The translations under genes and the position numbers were made by a program. A stretch of 64,000 bases of DNA from Cucumis sativus (Eukaryota > Streptophyta > Magnoliopsida > Cucurbitales > Cucurbitaceae). The notes under the pieces were generated by a model. That model saw only the letters and a program-made list of their open reading frames with translations, ran no database searches and had not been told where the DNA came from. This document shows positions 1-11,364 of the stretch, in pieces; position 1 is the stretch's first letter, and the number at the start of each line of letters is the position of its first letter. Where the stretch lies: assembly GCF_000004075.3 (NCBI RefSeq), contig NC_026658.2:24230075-24294074 (forward strand), read 5' to 3'.

Positions 1-808
1 ACTAACCATATGGTTGCTGCAATGCAGATGACTACGACTCATCAATGCCACTAGAGTTGTGCAAGACTTTAATTTGAAGTTATTTAGTTGTGAAAATGTT
101 AGTAGAGACTTAATAAATTATTGAATTGATGTTTTATAGTTGTGTGCGACCCACAAAGTATTTGACTCAAACAATGGGTTTGATAACAACGCTGCCTTAA
201 ATTTCTATTCCACTAGCCATACAACAACGAATATTAGGAATGATCTCAAGTAACAATCATCTTACTACTTTTCAATCCAAATATACTTTTTAACTAGTAA
301 TTAAACTTCGTGTGTAAATTTTTTATTGAAAACAAAATTCGTAAAAGAATTTAAGTGCATCTCGAGTTGCATCTATCTTTGTACATCTCACTACTAATTC
401 ATAACTTGTGATATAATATATATATTTTTTGTTTAAAAAAATAAAATAACAAAATAAATTAAAATATTTACCTGCTATAACTATCAATGATAGTCACCGT
501 AAATTCTTTTTTTTTGTAAAATTTGATATTTTAAAAATTTTTCTTAAAGATTAGAGGGTACAAGCATGATTTTTAAATTTACTACTTTTTCATCGATTTA
601 GAAAAGGTAGACATAGGCTATATTAGGAAGCGTCCTCAAGGAAAAACAAGTCCTTGCTTGCTTACAAAAAAGAAAATTGAACAAATGAAAAACGTATATA
701 CACACAGTCAAACATGATTATTAAAGAACAATGAGAGAGATTCTGATCCAGGGAAAAAGAATGAGGAACAAATATGGATGGAAGAAAACATATATTGAAT
801 CAAACCAA
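1..808. other. AT-rich flank, no gene seen
   Basis: This is the stretch downstream of the minus-strand gene that follows, so it should contain that gene's 3'UTR and polyadenylation region. It is AT-rich with homopolymer runs and has no convincing reading frame. Around 455-535 it holds a short motif (atcaatgatag) like the core of the dispersed MITE family described near 53.5 kb, but too little remains to call an element. Confidence 0.5.
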
Positions 809-1267
809 TCAATCTTCTGAAATTTCTTGGCAATTAGAAGATCTGATCTGAAGTTGCTGAGACGTGAGGGAGATCAAAGATTGAATCTTAGCAACAGCAG
901 ATGATTTCTCAGGTGGGCATTTCGAAAGAGAAACATTCAACGAATGAAGAGCCTCGTCAAGCTTACCAACGGTTAATGCTTTACAACCTGCCTTGTAAGC
1001 TCCATCCGCCATTCGAACATCATACTGACTTCTTGAATTCGCACTAGGTTCCTCATCCTCTGGCTCATCGGGAGATATTGGAGATTCTAAATACGCAGTG
1101 GTTCGAGCATATTCTAAATTTGAAATTGCAGCACCGATCTCCCCCATTAGAGCTTCAGGAGTCTTCGTTGTGGTCTTCACACTGTCAAACACATTCCAAG
1201 CGGCGATTCCTCCTTCTGAGTTCACACTCTCCCTTTCTTGACTCTTATGCCTATTTCGTTGAGGCAT
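809..1267 (-). CDS. Small plant protein of unknown function with a TPR-like helical pair
   Basis: Single coding exon of 152 residues on the minus strand. I do not recognise a named family. The N-terminus is basic and polar (MPQRNRHKSQERESVN). The centre has an acidic linker (PDEPEDEEP), and the C-terminal half is predicted-helical with a tetratricopeptide-like spacing (DGAYKAGCKALTVGKLDEAL, then SLSKCPP). The frame is open a little further upstream, but only through a GTG, so the ATG at 1265-1267 is chosen as start. Upstream, two further copies of the same start region sit in the leader and each gives a 5-codon ORF that ends at once. A likely 5'UTR intron lies at 1508-1751. Regular codon use and a clean stop argue for a real gene; a TPR-like function in protein binding is only inference. 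Confidence 0.65.
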   Translation of the reverse strand: MPQRNRHKSQERESVNSEGGIAAWNVFDSVKTTTKTPEALMGEIGAAISNLEYARTTAYLESPISPDEPEDEEPSANSRSQYDVRMADGAYKAGCKALTVGKLDEALHSLNVSLSKCPPEKSSAVAKIQSLISLTSQQLQIRSSNCQEISED

Positions 1268-1402
1268 TTTCACAAACACCTACTCAATGTCTTTCTTGAT
1301 TCTTGTGCTAATTTCGTTGAGGCATTTTCACAAACACCTAGTCGATGTCTTTCTTGATTCTTATGCTAATTTCGTTGAGGCATTTTTACAAGCACCTTGC
1401 TG
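1249..1402 (-). repeat. 58-bp tandem triplication across the start codon, giving two MPQRN-stop uORFs
   Basis: Three near-identical copies in steps of exactly 58 bp. The ATGs fall at 1265-1267 (main start), 1323-1325 and 1381-1383 on the minus strand. In the main copy the codons after MPQRN continue (AGG CAT AAG). In the two upstream copies the equivalent place reads AAT TAG, so each makes a 5-codon uORF. Because 58 is not a multiple of three, the copies lie in different frames. The copies differ by only a few bases, so the event looks fairly recent. Confidence 0.85.
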
Positions 1403-1507
1403 TCCTCAAACTGATATGGAATCGAATCGATTTTTGGAAGAAGTCTGTCGCGCTGAACTTCAATTACGAGCCCGATATTTCCTTGCGTCTAATTCGATCT
1501 TCTCATC

Positions 1508-1751
1508 CTGCGAAATTTCATATCGATTTATGAACTCAACGGATTCTATCAACAGCATTGAATAACAACGCAAACAGCCAATCAAGAACAAGCACGATCA
1601 ATGATACTAAACCGCCATGTCAACAAAACCGGAGTTGTGAATGCGGCATCGGAAATCGATACAATATCAGAATTAATGGCAAAATAATTGAATCCAAAAT
1701 CCCTACTGTCATCCCAAAAAGAAAGAAATAGGGAAAGAAAAGGAAACTCAC
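1508..1751 (-). other. Probable 5'UTR intron of the minus-strand gene at 809-1267
   Basis: Read on the minus strand, the sequence shows a donor CTG|GTGAGT at about 1751 and an acceptor TTTCGCAG|GATGAG ending at 1508, giving an intron of about 244 nt. This would leave a short first exon upstream and put the repeated uORFs in the second exon. An extra ATG just after the acceptor (1504-1506) opens another 5-codon uORF. Evidence is splice-motif match only. Confidence 0.45.
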
Positions 1752-3238
1752 CAGTTAATCGGAGAGCAGCCAGCCGCTTTCATCGACGTTTTCAACTTTA
1801 ATCCGAGTCCGATCAACTAGTTCTTTGAAGATGAATTTTCTGAGCTTTAATCCATTACAAGGATTTTGAACTTTGAACAAAGTGCAGTAATAAAGAAAAG
1901 AGTGCAAATTAGATATTAAACTGATTATAGTTGAAATACATGTTTGTCCTTTTCTTTGGGGGTGCAAGTTTACTAAAATATGTTTTGGCTATTCTTTTTT
2001 CCTGCCTTGTGTACTTTCTAATGTTTTAAGAGATTGTTGGACCCCTATCAATTGTTGGATCATTGAGGGTTTGGATCGTATGTCACGACCTTCCTTCTAT
2101 GGGATGTGTGGAACTATAAAAATTTGATTGATTATTGCGACTAGTTCTCGAACAAAATAGCACTGTTTGACAGAGTTTTATGAGCTCGATAGGCCAAGAC
2201 CTCTCTTTGGGAGAGTTTGGTTTCTGTCCGATTATGATAGCTTGAAGCTCAATTTTGATGCTTTGTGGAATGATTGTGATTTTTTGAGTTCTCTTCTTAT
2301 TGTTTGTTGTGAGAGGATCTTTTTCGGTTGGTCCATCCATATTTTGGAAGCTCGATCTTGTTATGGTTAGAGGTTTGCATCCCTCATTGGTTATCTTGAG
2401 GATTACCCCTAGCTATCATGAAGTTTGATTGTTCTTTCGAGATCCTATCATTATATGTATTCTATAATTTATCGATGCACTTAAAATAAAATTTAGTCAT
2501 ACTTTTGTAGTAACCACAAAAAATAGACAATGATATAACACACATTTGCTCTCACAATTTTTATATTTAAATATCTATCCCGCTATTATAGTTTTCTTAG
2601 TTGATAGGTTTAAAAAATATTAACGCGTTATCAATATATATATTTTTTAAAATTTTCAAACATATATCTAATATATTATGTATTGTAAACATCTTCAACT
2701 TTTAAAATTCAAATGTTAATTAAAAAAAAACATTATTTATATTTTTTTTAAAGAATAACAACAATTATCAAAGTTTGTATAAATATTTTGTCTATTTTAT
2801 TAACTATTTTTGACGCGCAACCAAATTTAACAAAAAAAATTCCAATTTTATCCTAAAAATTTGGTTGACTTAAAATTTTAAAATATCTAACTAATTAAAC
2901 ATAAAATTATAACGCTTCTAAACTTCAAAAACCTATTAGAAGTTTAAAAGTTATGTACTCAATAACTTATTAAATAAAAATTTAGAATTTTATCAACTAA
3001 AATTAATTTAATATATACAACTTAGATATACTTTTCCCAAATTATAAATTATATTATTGGGTTAGCATGGAGCGCTGCCGTATGGGATAAGGGCTCGATC
3101 GGTGGCGACTGGCGAGCGCTTTGTCTTTTGATGGCAAAGAACAATTCATATCATACGATAACGACACATTCCAATAAAGGGCAAAAAAGGCAAAAAAAAA
3201 AAAAGACGCAATCAGTAAGTATGGCCGGCCACGAGCGG

Positions 3239-3250
3239 CACGTGACGTGG
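3239..3250 (+). promoter_or_regulatory. G-box/ABRE-type double ACGT site
   Basis: cacgtgacgtgg combines a palindromic G-box (CACGTG) with an overlapping ACGTGG core, the arrangement bound by plant bZIP and bHLH factors. It lies in a GC-richer island far from either flanking gene, so its target is unclear. Confidence 0.35.
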
Positions 3251-5075
3251 AAAACGGAACTCGTAACGGGAAGTCAGTCCCAGCCAAATAATTAATTTTA
3301 CTCATTCCTTAATAAAGTTTGAAATCATTATCAAAATTAATTATTTTCGTCCTCATCCATCCACCCTAATTAAGATGGTTTGGTTGGTACTCAAAAATAA
3401 ATAAATAATAATAATGTTTGATCATTTTTCTTAATTTGTCAACAAATCAGCTTTTTTTTTTTTTGTTATTTATTATTATTATATAGTCAACAATTAAAGA
3501 AATATAGCAATTTTATATGTACACGTAACTTTTAGATTAGGCATTAATTAGCTATTAGCCAACGTTTTTCCAAGTTCGAAGTTTTGAATTTAGGCAATAA
3601 TACAAGATTTTGATTGTAATTTGCTCATTAGGTTGGGAAGCTTTTGTTTGGAGAAACTTCACAACGTAATGGGTATTGAATTATTCTCTTGCTTTTATTT
3701 AAAAAAAAATTGATAATATAAAATCACATTGTGTTAAGGAATTTAATTTAAATAGTAATTGTTTTTCTTTTTTACAACCAACAATTATGTGAATGGTCAC
3801 CGAGGAACATCCAATCTTACGGTAGAAAAGCATATCAATTAATGTTAAGTTAATGCATAAAATGGAGTACACATGACTGACATGTTATATTTATTACGAT
3901 AATGAAGGTTTAAATTATCGTACTTTACCCAACAAAAATGTAAAAAATAAAAAAGAAAAAGAGTTAAACACTATAACTTTGAGTTGACAAATATTTTTGG
4001 AGTGTGGTTGAGTTGACTCGTGTGATTGTCCATGATAGAATACATATTTAATGCAAACTAACGACATATAATAGTTTTTATGAGGTTCCATATGAAGAGT
4101 GGAATTAGATCTCACTAACATTTAAATAAGTGGTAGTTTTATCACTCAATACTGCTCACTTTGAGGTTGACATTATCCGAATCGAGATAGATACTTTTTT
4201 ACCTCCACTTTATTTCCATCTATATATACCTATCAAGATAAGTATAATAAAAAGTGGTACTCACTCTAAATTTGACACTCTCACTCTCGTAAAAATGACA
4301 AGTCACATTCTTTAATTTTCTTATTTTGGTCTATTTCTCCATTCAATTTGTTATTTTTGTGAAATTTAGTATAGTTTTAAAACATAAAAAAAACATATTA
4401 TAGAATTTAAATAGTATCAAAATATTTTTAAATAAAAAAAATAAAACATTCGACAAAATTTTTATTTTTAGTAATTTGTTATATGGGGTGAATAGTTTGT
4501 TAATATCTTTTTTTTTATATTTAAGAAAAAATCTCATAGAAAATAAACCACCAATTTAAAATTAGATTTGAACTGTGAATATTAGGATAATCACTAAAAA
4601 AAACTAGGTTTCAAGTAGCCACGTAAGAATGGATACAATCAAATCGAACCTATTGTTTCAAAGATGCAAAATTATAGTAATAACTACAGATTAAGTTCAC
4701 TCTCACATATTTTATTCAAATAACTTAAAACAAAATCCTATCAACTAAATTTAAGTTTCGTTTCAAAAACTATAAAGCAAATAATTTTTTAATTAATTTT
4801 CATTTAATTTTTGATTACCTATAACTAAGCGTTTTCTTTAGTATAAATGGAATGATAATTTAGACCACAAACCACTTAATCATCAAACATATATTAATAG
4901 CAATTGAGCTAAAATATTCTATCTTTTTAATTGTATATTATTGAATTAAAACAAAAATATTACGTGGATTAGTAAAAAAAAGGTAAATAATTAGTGTAAT
5001 ACAAAAACAACACTATGTTAGAACGTTAAGGCAAATACATTTCCATGTCAATGGGGGAAATTGCAATCGTGGAAA

Positions 5076-5085
5076 TGACGTGGCA
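5076..5085 (+). promoter_or_regulatory. ABRE-like ACGTGGC site upstream of the TMEM53-like gene
   Basis: tgacgtggca contains the ABRE core ACGTGGC about 290 bp upstream of the start codon at 5375, in the expected promoter. It would suggest bZIP (abscisic-acid or light type) input, but this is a short motif and may be chance. Confidence 0.35.
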
Positions 5086-5374
5086 CGATTTCTTAGGCGA
5101 GACGCAGCGCAGTGGGGTCACTAACCATTGAATTTCAACAAATAATTAAAATGAAAATGTTAAGAGAACTTCGGATTGCAATTCTGGGCAATTGCCTCCG
5201 CTTCTTCTACTTTATTCGGTCACTAAATTCTACATATTCCCATTACAATCCTCTTCATCCTCCCGATATTTTTCAGGAGAAAAGCTTGAGGAAGACAAAA
5301 CGACGAACTGAGTGGCTAGTGCTTCATTATCTGGAGCTGCAAGATTTACAGGATTTTGGATTCGGAGGAGAAAG

Positions 5375-7759
5375 ATGTGGGGATTTGGAGGAAGGTTTTA
5401 CTGGGGAAGAAGAGAACGTGTCGGGAAAGTTGAAGGGATTGTTGTGGCCTTCGCATGGATGTCTAGTCAGGAGAGGCACCTGAAACGATATGTGGATATG
5501 TATTCCTCTCTGGGTTGGAATTCACTCGTTTGCCATTCTCAATTCCTCAATATGTGAGTTCAACTTCCGAATTTTACTTGTTTCTTTTTTCCGGTTTGAT
5601 TGTCAGATTTGTATACTGTTGTTAAAATCTATGAGCTACTACTAGATACCGTATGTGTTTGAATTGCTTAAGAAAGACAAATTTATTTACCAGATTCTAA
5701 AGATTTCTAGCGGCTAGGCTAGTCTAGTCTTCAAATTCCATCTGCGTCTGTTGTAGTGTTCATTTAACGAGTACACTTAGCGATATGGGATCCATTTGGG
5801 AGATCGTTGATACTAAAAGGGAATTGGGATATTTGATTTTGGATTTCCATTTTTTGTTGGCTGAAAAATTGAAGACATTAATGCCTTGATTCATATGGTA
5901 GTGGATCTAAGGCTGGGTGGTTCTGAAGTTTGTTTTGCTTGAGATTGTTTTCGTTTTTACTTCAGTATGGGGTTTTGTTCCCTGCTAAGACGTTTGGATG
6001 GCAAGAAATGAACCCTTAGCTTTTATAATAAGCTACATTGACTTTTTTTGTATGTCTAATTTTGATGAACATTTGGAGCAGGTTCTTCCCCGATAAGGCT
6101 GCATCTCTGGCATTTGACATTCTTAAAGAACTAATCGAGGTTAGAACTTGGTACAATTTTGAAGTGCGAAGTTAAATTCGTTGTTCAAGTATGAGCTATC
6201 TAAATATGCTATAAACTTGTGATATTTACTTTCAGGAGCTAAAAATAAAGAGATGCCCCATAGTATTTGCATCTTTTTCTGGTGGGCCTAAAGCATGCAT
6301 GTATAAGGTTCTCCAGGTGAGCTCTGTCTTATTTTTCTATTATAATTTGCTTAAACCACAAAGGGGGGAGGACGATCAACTCTTCTCTCACATTTGCCTT
6401 TCATATCATGGCAGATTATCGAGGGATATCATGAATCGCAACAACATAGTTCGGTAAAATTTATTCTTTGTTGTTTAATCTTTCTTCAAAGATGTCATCC
6501 TATCACATGAGAGGAACCCATATGGTTTTCCCTGAAAATTTTCAATTGGTTTATGTTAAACTCTGGCTATAGGATGATTATCAACTGGTCAGGGACTGTG
6601 TTGCTGGCTATATTTATGATTCCAGTCCAGTTGATTTTACCAGCGACTTGGGAACTCGATTTATTCTTCATCCAACTGTGATGAAAGCATCCCAACCACC
6701 AAGAATAGCGTCATGGGCAGCACATAACATTGCTTCCGGTCTTGATGCACTCTTCCTCAACAGATTTGAATCTCACCGTGCAGAATATTGGCAAACTCTT
6801 TATGCCTCAGTTGTAAGGAATTTAATATTTACTGCTTTCAATTCATTTCAAATCAGCAAGATTTAAATTCACCAAACAATGCTCGAATGCAGAGTATGAA
6901 AGCTCCTTATCTTATTTTGTGCTCGGAAGAGGATGATCTTGCTCCCTATCAGACAATCTTCAATTTTGCTCAACGATTACAAGATCTTGGGGGAGATGTT
7001 AAATTAATCAAGTGGAATGGCTCCCCACATGTAGGTTTGTTCCTAAACTTCTGCATTCTGTATGTATAGACGTTGATCTTCTCTATTAGAGTCTGTGTTA
7101 TAGAATAGCAATACACTATTGTCCTCTTGGTCATTTGTGATTGGAGTTGGTGGCACACACGTTATCAAAGTGTGCAAGTAATTTGCAGTAATATTTCTGT
7201 TTTTTTCTAGCCAACAATTCTGTCGGTATTATACCGGGTTTGAAACCTTGTTTTCTGATTGTACGTTGTAGGGCATTATCTGCATTTTCCCATTGAATAT
7301 AGAGCTGCTGTCACGGAGTTGCTAAGTAAGGCCGCTGGAGTTTACTGTCAAAGAACTAGACCCAATGAAGAAGTAACTGCCGTAGATAAAATGAATTGTG
7401 ACTCTTGCAATACAACACCCGACGTTAGAAAAGCTGCATCTCCATCAAGTAGTTTTCGAGACTCTGCTCTTGCTCCAGACGACCATCTTCTCTTCTCCAG
7501 TGCGATGGACGGCTTTGACTATAGAATCATAGGATCCATGCGCGATGAACACATGGAAGGAGTAATGCGGCTATCTAACACGCCGAGTACCATTCCTCAT
7601 GGAGTTCTCGGTCAAATCCTTTACGATGCTTGTGTTCCAAAGAACGTTGAGGATTGGGATATTGGATCATCAAGTTCTTCAAAAGCTGTCTTGCGTGAGC
7701 ACACGCGGCGACATACCTCCTTCAATCCCATCAAACTGATGCGTCGTTCGAGACTGTAG
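5375..7759 (+). CDS. TMEM53/DUF829-like alpha/beta hydrolase protein
   Basis: Seven exons: 5375-5553, 6082-6139, 6236-6316, 6415-6453, 6573-6812, 6893-7034 and 7272-7759, all with GT-AG junctions, joining to a 408-residue protein. It begins MWGFGGRFYWGRRERV, as I recall for plant members. An in-frame TGA just before the GTG at 5312 leaves ATG 5375 as the first start. The fold is alpha/beta hydrolase-like: a nucleophile-elbow-type FSGGPK at residues 93-98 (Ser94), acidic SEEDD at 210-214, and His245 in SPHVGHY give a plausible triad. Family members are called transmembrane protein 53; plant substrates are unknown to me. The C-terminal 130 residues are a polar, Ser-rich plant extension ending in a basic tail (LMRRSRL). 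Confidence is high for the family and low for any enzymatic activity. Confidence 0.9.
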
Positions 7760-8297
7760 CCATTCATCACGAGAAAAGCCAAACTGAAACTCATCTGTTG
7801 CCATGCCATCAATTGCACGTCTTGCTTGAGAACATGGCCACTGCCATAAGTGCTGAGACAAGGAATTAATGGTTTCTTGAAAACTTTGACTATTAGGAAA
7901 CTTTGGACCAAGCAAGAATGTAAATGTAAAGCAGAGGTGCAGCAATGCAGTCCCCACTGCAAATTTGTAAATCAATGAGGAAAAACATAGCCTTCAAATG
8001 AATAAATGTTGAAAGAAACTGCCATTTAAAAAAGATTTAAATAAAGTGGTAGATATTTTTAGCAGTGGCTACTGGCTTCTATAAAAAAAGTAACATCTAA
8101 AAAGACTAAAACTACCAACTTTGAGCACTTGTAAAAGATTGCTAATTACTACAAATTCTCTTCCTTCACGTTTCACAGTAATGTGTAAATTTGTGTAGAG
8201 ATTTGATAATGTAGCGTATAGGCATATATAATTCTCGGCATTGTTAAGGCATTTCAAGCTTTTCGGCAAGTTCAGTCGCTTTGCCTTCGTTGAAAGT
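7760..8297 (+). other. 3'UTR of the TMEM53-like gene and promoter of the FLDH-like gene
   Basis: Only about 540 bp separate two genes on the same strand. The left part is 3'UTR-like, with an AATAAA signal near 8000. The right part has a TATA-like tatataa at 8225-8231, about 70 bp before the next ATG. Minus-strand frames here are shadows of the last exon. Confidence 0.5.
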
Positions 8298-11200
8298 ATG
8301 AAGATTCTTGTTACTGGGGCATCTGGGTATCTAGGTGGAAGGCTGTGCCGTGCATTATTGAATCGAGGCTTCTCCGTTAGGGCTTTGGTCCGTCCGACCA
8401 GCGACCTTTCTTCTCTTCCTCATGATCCTTCTGCTCTGGAGCTCGTTCATGGCGATATCACGGATTACCAGTCGCTTCTAGAGGCATGCTCGGGCTGCCA
8501 TGTCGTCTTCCACGCGGCTGCAATGGTCGAGCCGTGGCTTCCTGATCCATCGAAATTCATTTCTGTAAGTCCTTAGGTTTCGTCAAAACGTTGATTGAAA
8601 TGAAAGTTTCCCGGAAAATGTTTCAGACATCTGGGTTTCGGCTGAGCTCATCGGATTTCTTTCAAAATTTGACGATATAGTAAATTATCGGATTGTTCAT
8701 GTTAGGTCAATGTACGAGGGTTGCAGAACGTATTGCAAGCGGTTAGAGAGACGAAGACAATCGAGAAGATTATTTATACGTCATCCTTTTTTGCGCTTGG
8801 CTCAACTGATGGATATGTTGCCGTTGAAAGCCAGGTAACCATTAGGATTTAAATTTTCAGAAAATTATTCTTCCTCCTTGCTTTTGTGATCCATGAATAA
8901 ATGCTGTTGACCTTCATTGATGTTTTCAAATTTCTGTGAACGCGACTGTGATGATGGCAGGTTCATCACGAGAAGTTCTTTTGTACAGAGTACGAGAAAT
9001 CGAAGGCCACTGCTGACAAGATTGCATTGCAAGCTGCATCTGAGGGGATTCCGATAGTGCCGGTTTATCCCGGAGTTATCTATGGTGTTGGAAAAGTCAC
9101 GGCTGGGAATGTTGTTGCTCGCATGGTAATGACTGCTTTTTCTCTCATAAATTTATGTTGCCGCTTGTTCAAGTCATTCAGTACTAGCTTAACCATCAAA
9201 AGGTCTTTCAGTGGAATAACACTCAATTTGAATTCATATCTTCATTTTTGGTAGCAAAATAATCATGGACAAGAAAAATTATAGTTGTTACGCTGGAAAT
9301 CCCGAGATAAATCACTTTTGACTGCTCAAATGAGTTTTTAGACTGCTACTTCCTTCTTTTTGTTCTGATTATTCTTTAGATTGAGGTTTACCCAACACGG
9401 ACACTTTTGTAGTGATGATTAGGATAGTACTTAGGTGCATTCCCAGATGGATTTATATTCACTTATCTCATTTTTTATGGTGACAAATTATATTTGAACA
9501 ATTTCGTGGGAGGCATAAATATGACACTGTGAATATTCTTTTAGACCACTTTTGAAACTTTAACCAATTTTCTTACACAGTTTTTAGACCACTTTTGAAA
9601 CTTTAACTAATTTTCTTACACAGTCAAAGGTGATTTAAAAAAATTACAAATTACACGATCGCTTTTAAACACTTTAAATACATTTAAAAAGGTATTTGGT
9701 GTTTTACTGCTAGATAAAATATAATACTCTTGAAAGAAAGACATCTCTACTTTTTGTAAAAGGTTGCAAGTTTGAAACCCACTTGCTTGTGATTTAGTAT
9801 TCTCAAGACTGTTATAAAAGGTTATTAGGAGCCCACTTTTCATTTTTTTTTAATGAAGTTCATAAAAGCTTTTTATATCCTTTAGAGGAATTTATGAAGA
9901 AACCTGGTGAATTAATAATTAATGAGGCGGTTTAATGCATTAGCGAGTATATTAACATTATTAGCCTTTCTCCTATACATTGAGTTGATTATGTTAGGTA
10001 ATGAAAAATTAGTTAGGTAAAATAAATCATTTTTTAAAAAAATACAAAATAAAGAACAAAAAAGTTAGTGATTGGATACCTTGCATGTATCTCAATTAAT
10101 CACAATAGACAACCCTTAACTTTACAACGTTTGAGTTATAAGAAAACTTGTAGAACCTTTAAATCCTAAATGGGTAACTATCTAGGTTGAACCCATTAAA
10201 TCCAAAGTCATTTTATTACACCCATGACTCTTATTAACCTCTATGCCTAACCGTTACTTCTTTGGCTCTTTTTTCCCTCGCTTTGACCGGATTATTCTCT
10301 TCCCCTTCCCATTCATTCGCATCTGTTATCCTACTACCCTACTAATCATTTGAGAACTGCAGAAATTATGCAAATTATATTTTGGTATATTTTTTTTTAT
10401 TCTTCAATAGAAAAGCATATGCTTATCCATCTTTTGGAAGCCTTGTGACACTGAAAATGGGGAACTTTGGAATTTTTTGACTTGTTTGTATGAAGTCAAT
10501 ATATTTTAATCTGTGAAGTATTTTACCGATCTTCATCTGTTACTAGTTTAACCTCACTTTGCTTTCTCTCACAATGAGTCATTTGTGTTACTGTTGTTAT
10601 TTCTTATCAGCTGATTGAACGGTTCAATGGGCGACTACCCGGATATTTAGGCCAAGGAAAGGACAAGTTTTCCTTTAGCCACGTCGATGATGTGGTAGAA
10701 GGGCATATTGTAGCAATGCAGAAAGGTCGAGTAGGTGAGAGGTATCTTCTAACAGGAGAAAATGCATCATTTGTAGAAGTTTTTGATGCAGCTGCAGCCA
10801 TTACTGGTACGAAGAAACCAATCTTTAATATTCCATTGTGGTTAATTGAAACCTATGGCTGGGTTTCAGTTTTCATCTCTCGAATCACAGGGAAACTTCC
10901 TCTCATCAGCCCTCCGGTGAGTCATCGAACTCTCCTGGTCTTTATTTTTTGTTACGAAAATTTCTTGCATCTCTTGTACTCAACATGGACAACAATCAAA
11001 TACCTAAAAGGGATGCAAAACATCGTAAAAAAAAAAAAGGAAGAGAAAATATGTTTAATTTTCAAGAACAAAAAAACAAAATGCTTACCAAAATTTTTGC
11101 ACCCACCATAGAGCCATCTATTATTCAATGGGGGAAGCACTTTAGATATTACTATATTAATAAACAACATATTTGGAGTTGAAGGAATACACCTTTTGTT

Positions 11201-11364
11201 TTGTTTTTCTGTTGGTGGAGCAGACTGTGAAGGTTTTGAGACACCAGTGGGCATATTCCTGTGAGAAAGCAAAACAAGAGCTGGATTATAACCCCCGAAG
11301 CTTAAAAGAAGGATTAGAAGAAATGCTAGCATGGCTAAAGAGCTTGGGTTTGATAAAATATTAA
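8298..11364 (+). CDS. FLDH: NAD(P)-dependent SDR epimerase/reductase, farnesol dehydrogenase-like
   Basis: Five exons: 8298-8564, 8706-8834, 8961-9125, 10611-10916 and 11224-11364, all GT-AG, giving 335 residues. The N-terminus carries the Rossmann dinucleotide motif TGASGYLG (residues 6-13) directly after the start, so no targeting peptide precedes it. Extended-SDR catalytic features follow: Ser115/Ser116 in YTSSFF, and Tyr143-Glu-Lys-Ser-Lys147 (YxxxK). The whole pattern (PGVIYGVGK, SHVDDVVEGH, LTGENASF) fits the plant protein annotated as NAD-dependent farnesol dehydrogenase (Arabidopsis FLDH, At4g33360), which oxidises farnesol to farnesal and dampens ABA signalling. Some relatives are labelled dihydroflavonol-reductase-like, so the substrate is inferred. 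The upstream ORF extends to a TTG at 8241, but ATG 8298 is the natural start. Intron 3 is long (1,485 nt) and repeat-bearing. Confidence 0.9.
9539..9624 (+). repeat. 43-bp tandem duplication in FLDH-like intron 3
   Basis: Two copies of a 43-bp unit starting ttagaccacttttgaaactt at 9541 and 9584 differ at about one base, indicating a recent local duplication inside intron 3. No function is visible. Confidence 0.85.

Larger units (their letters stand above)
1768..5374. other. Intergenic region between divergent genes
   Basis: Mostly AT-rich spacer between the minus-strand gene on the left and the TMEM53-like gene on the right. No coding exon can be supported. A more GC-rich island at about 3060-3290 and short plus-strand frames around 2100-2400 stand out from the background. 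The last 300 bp before 5375 should include the 5'UTR and promoter of the TMEM53-like gene. Confidence 0.5.

Noticed and set aside
2083..2420. Opposed short frames with some protein-like sequence (LKLNFDALWND on the plus strand)
   Set aside because: It faintly recalls a retrotransposon RNase H motif, but there is no neighbouring domain, no clear start or end, and the match is too short to support.
5112..5483. 123-codon plus-strand ORF overlapping exon 1 of the TMEM53-like gene
   Set aside because: It is a different frame over the leader and first exon. The MWGFGGRFYWG frame continues correctly into six further exons.
7621..7975. Two minus-strand ORFs of 98 and 113 codons
   Set aside because: They are antisense shadows of the last exon and 3'UTR of the TMEM53-like gene, with no supporting motifs.
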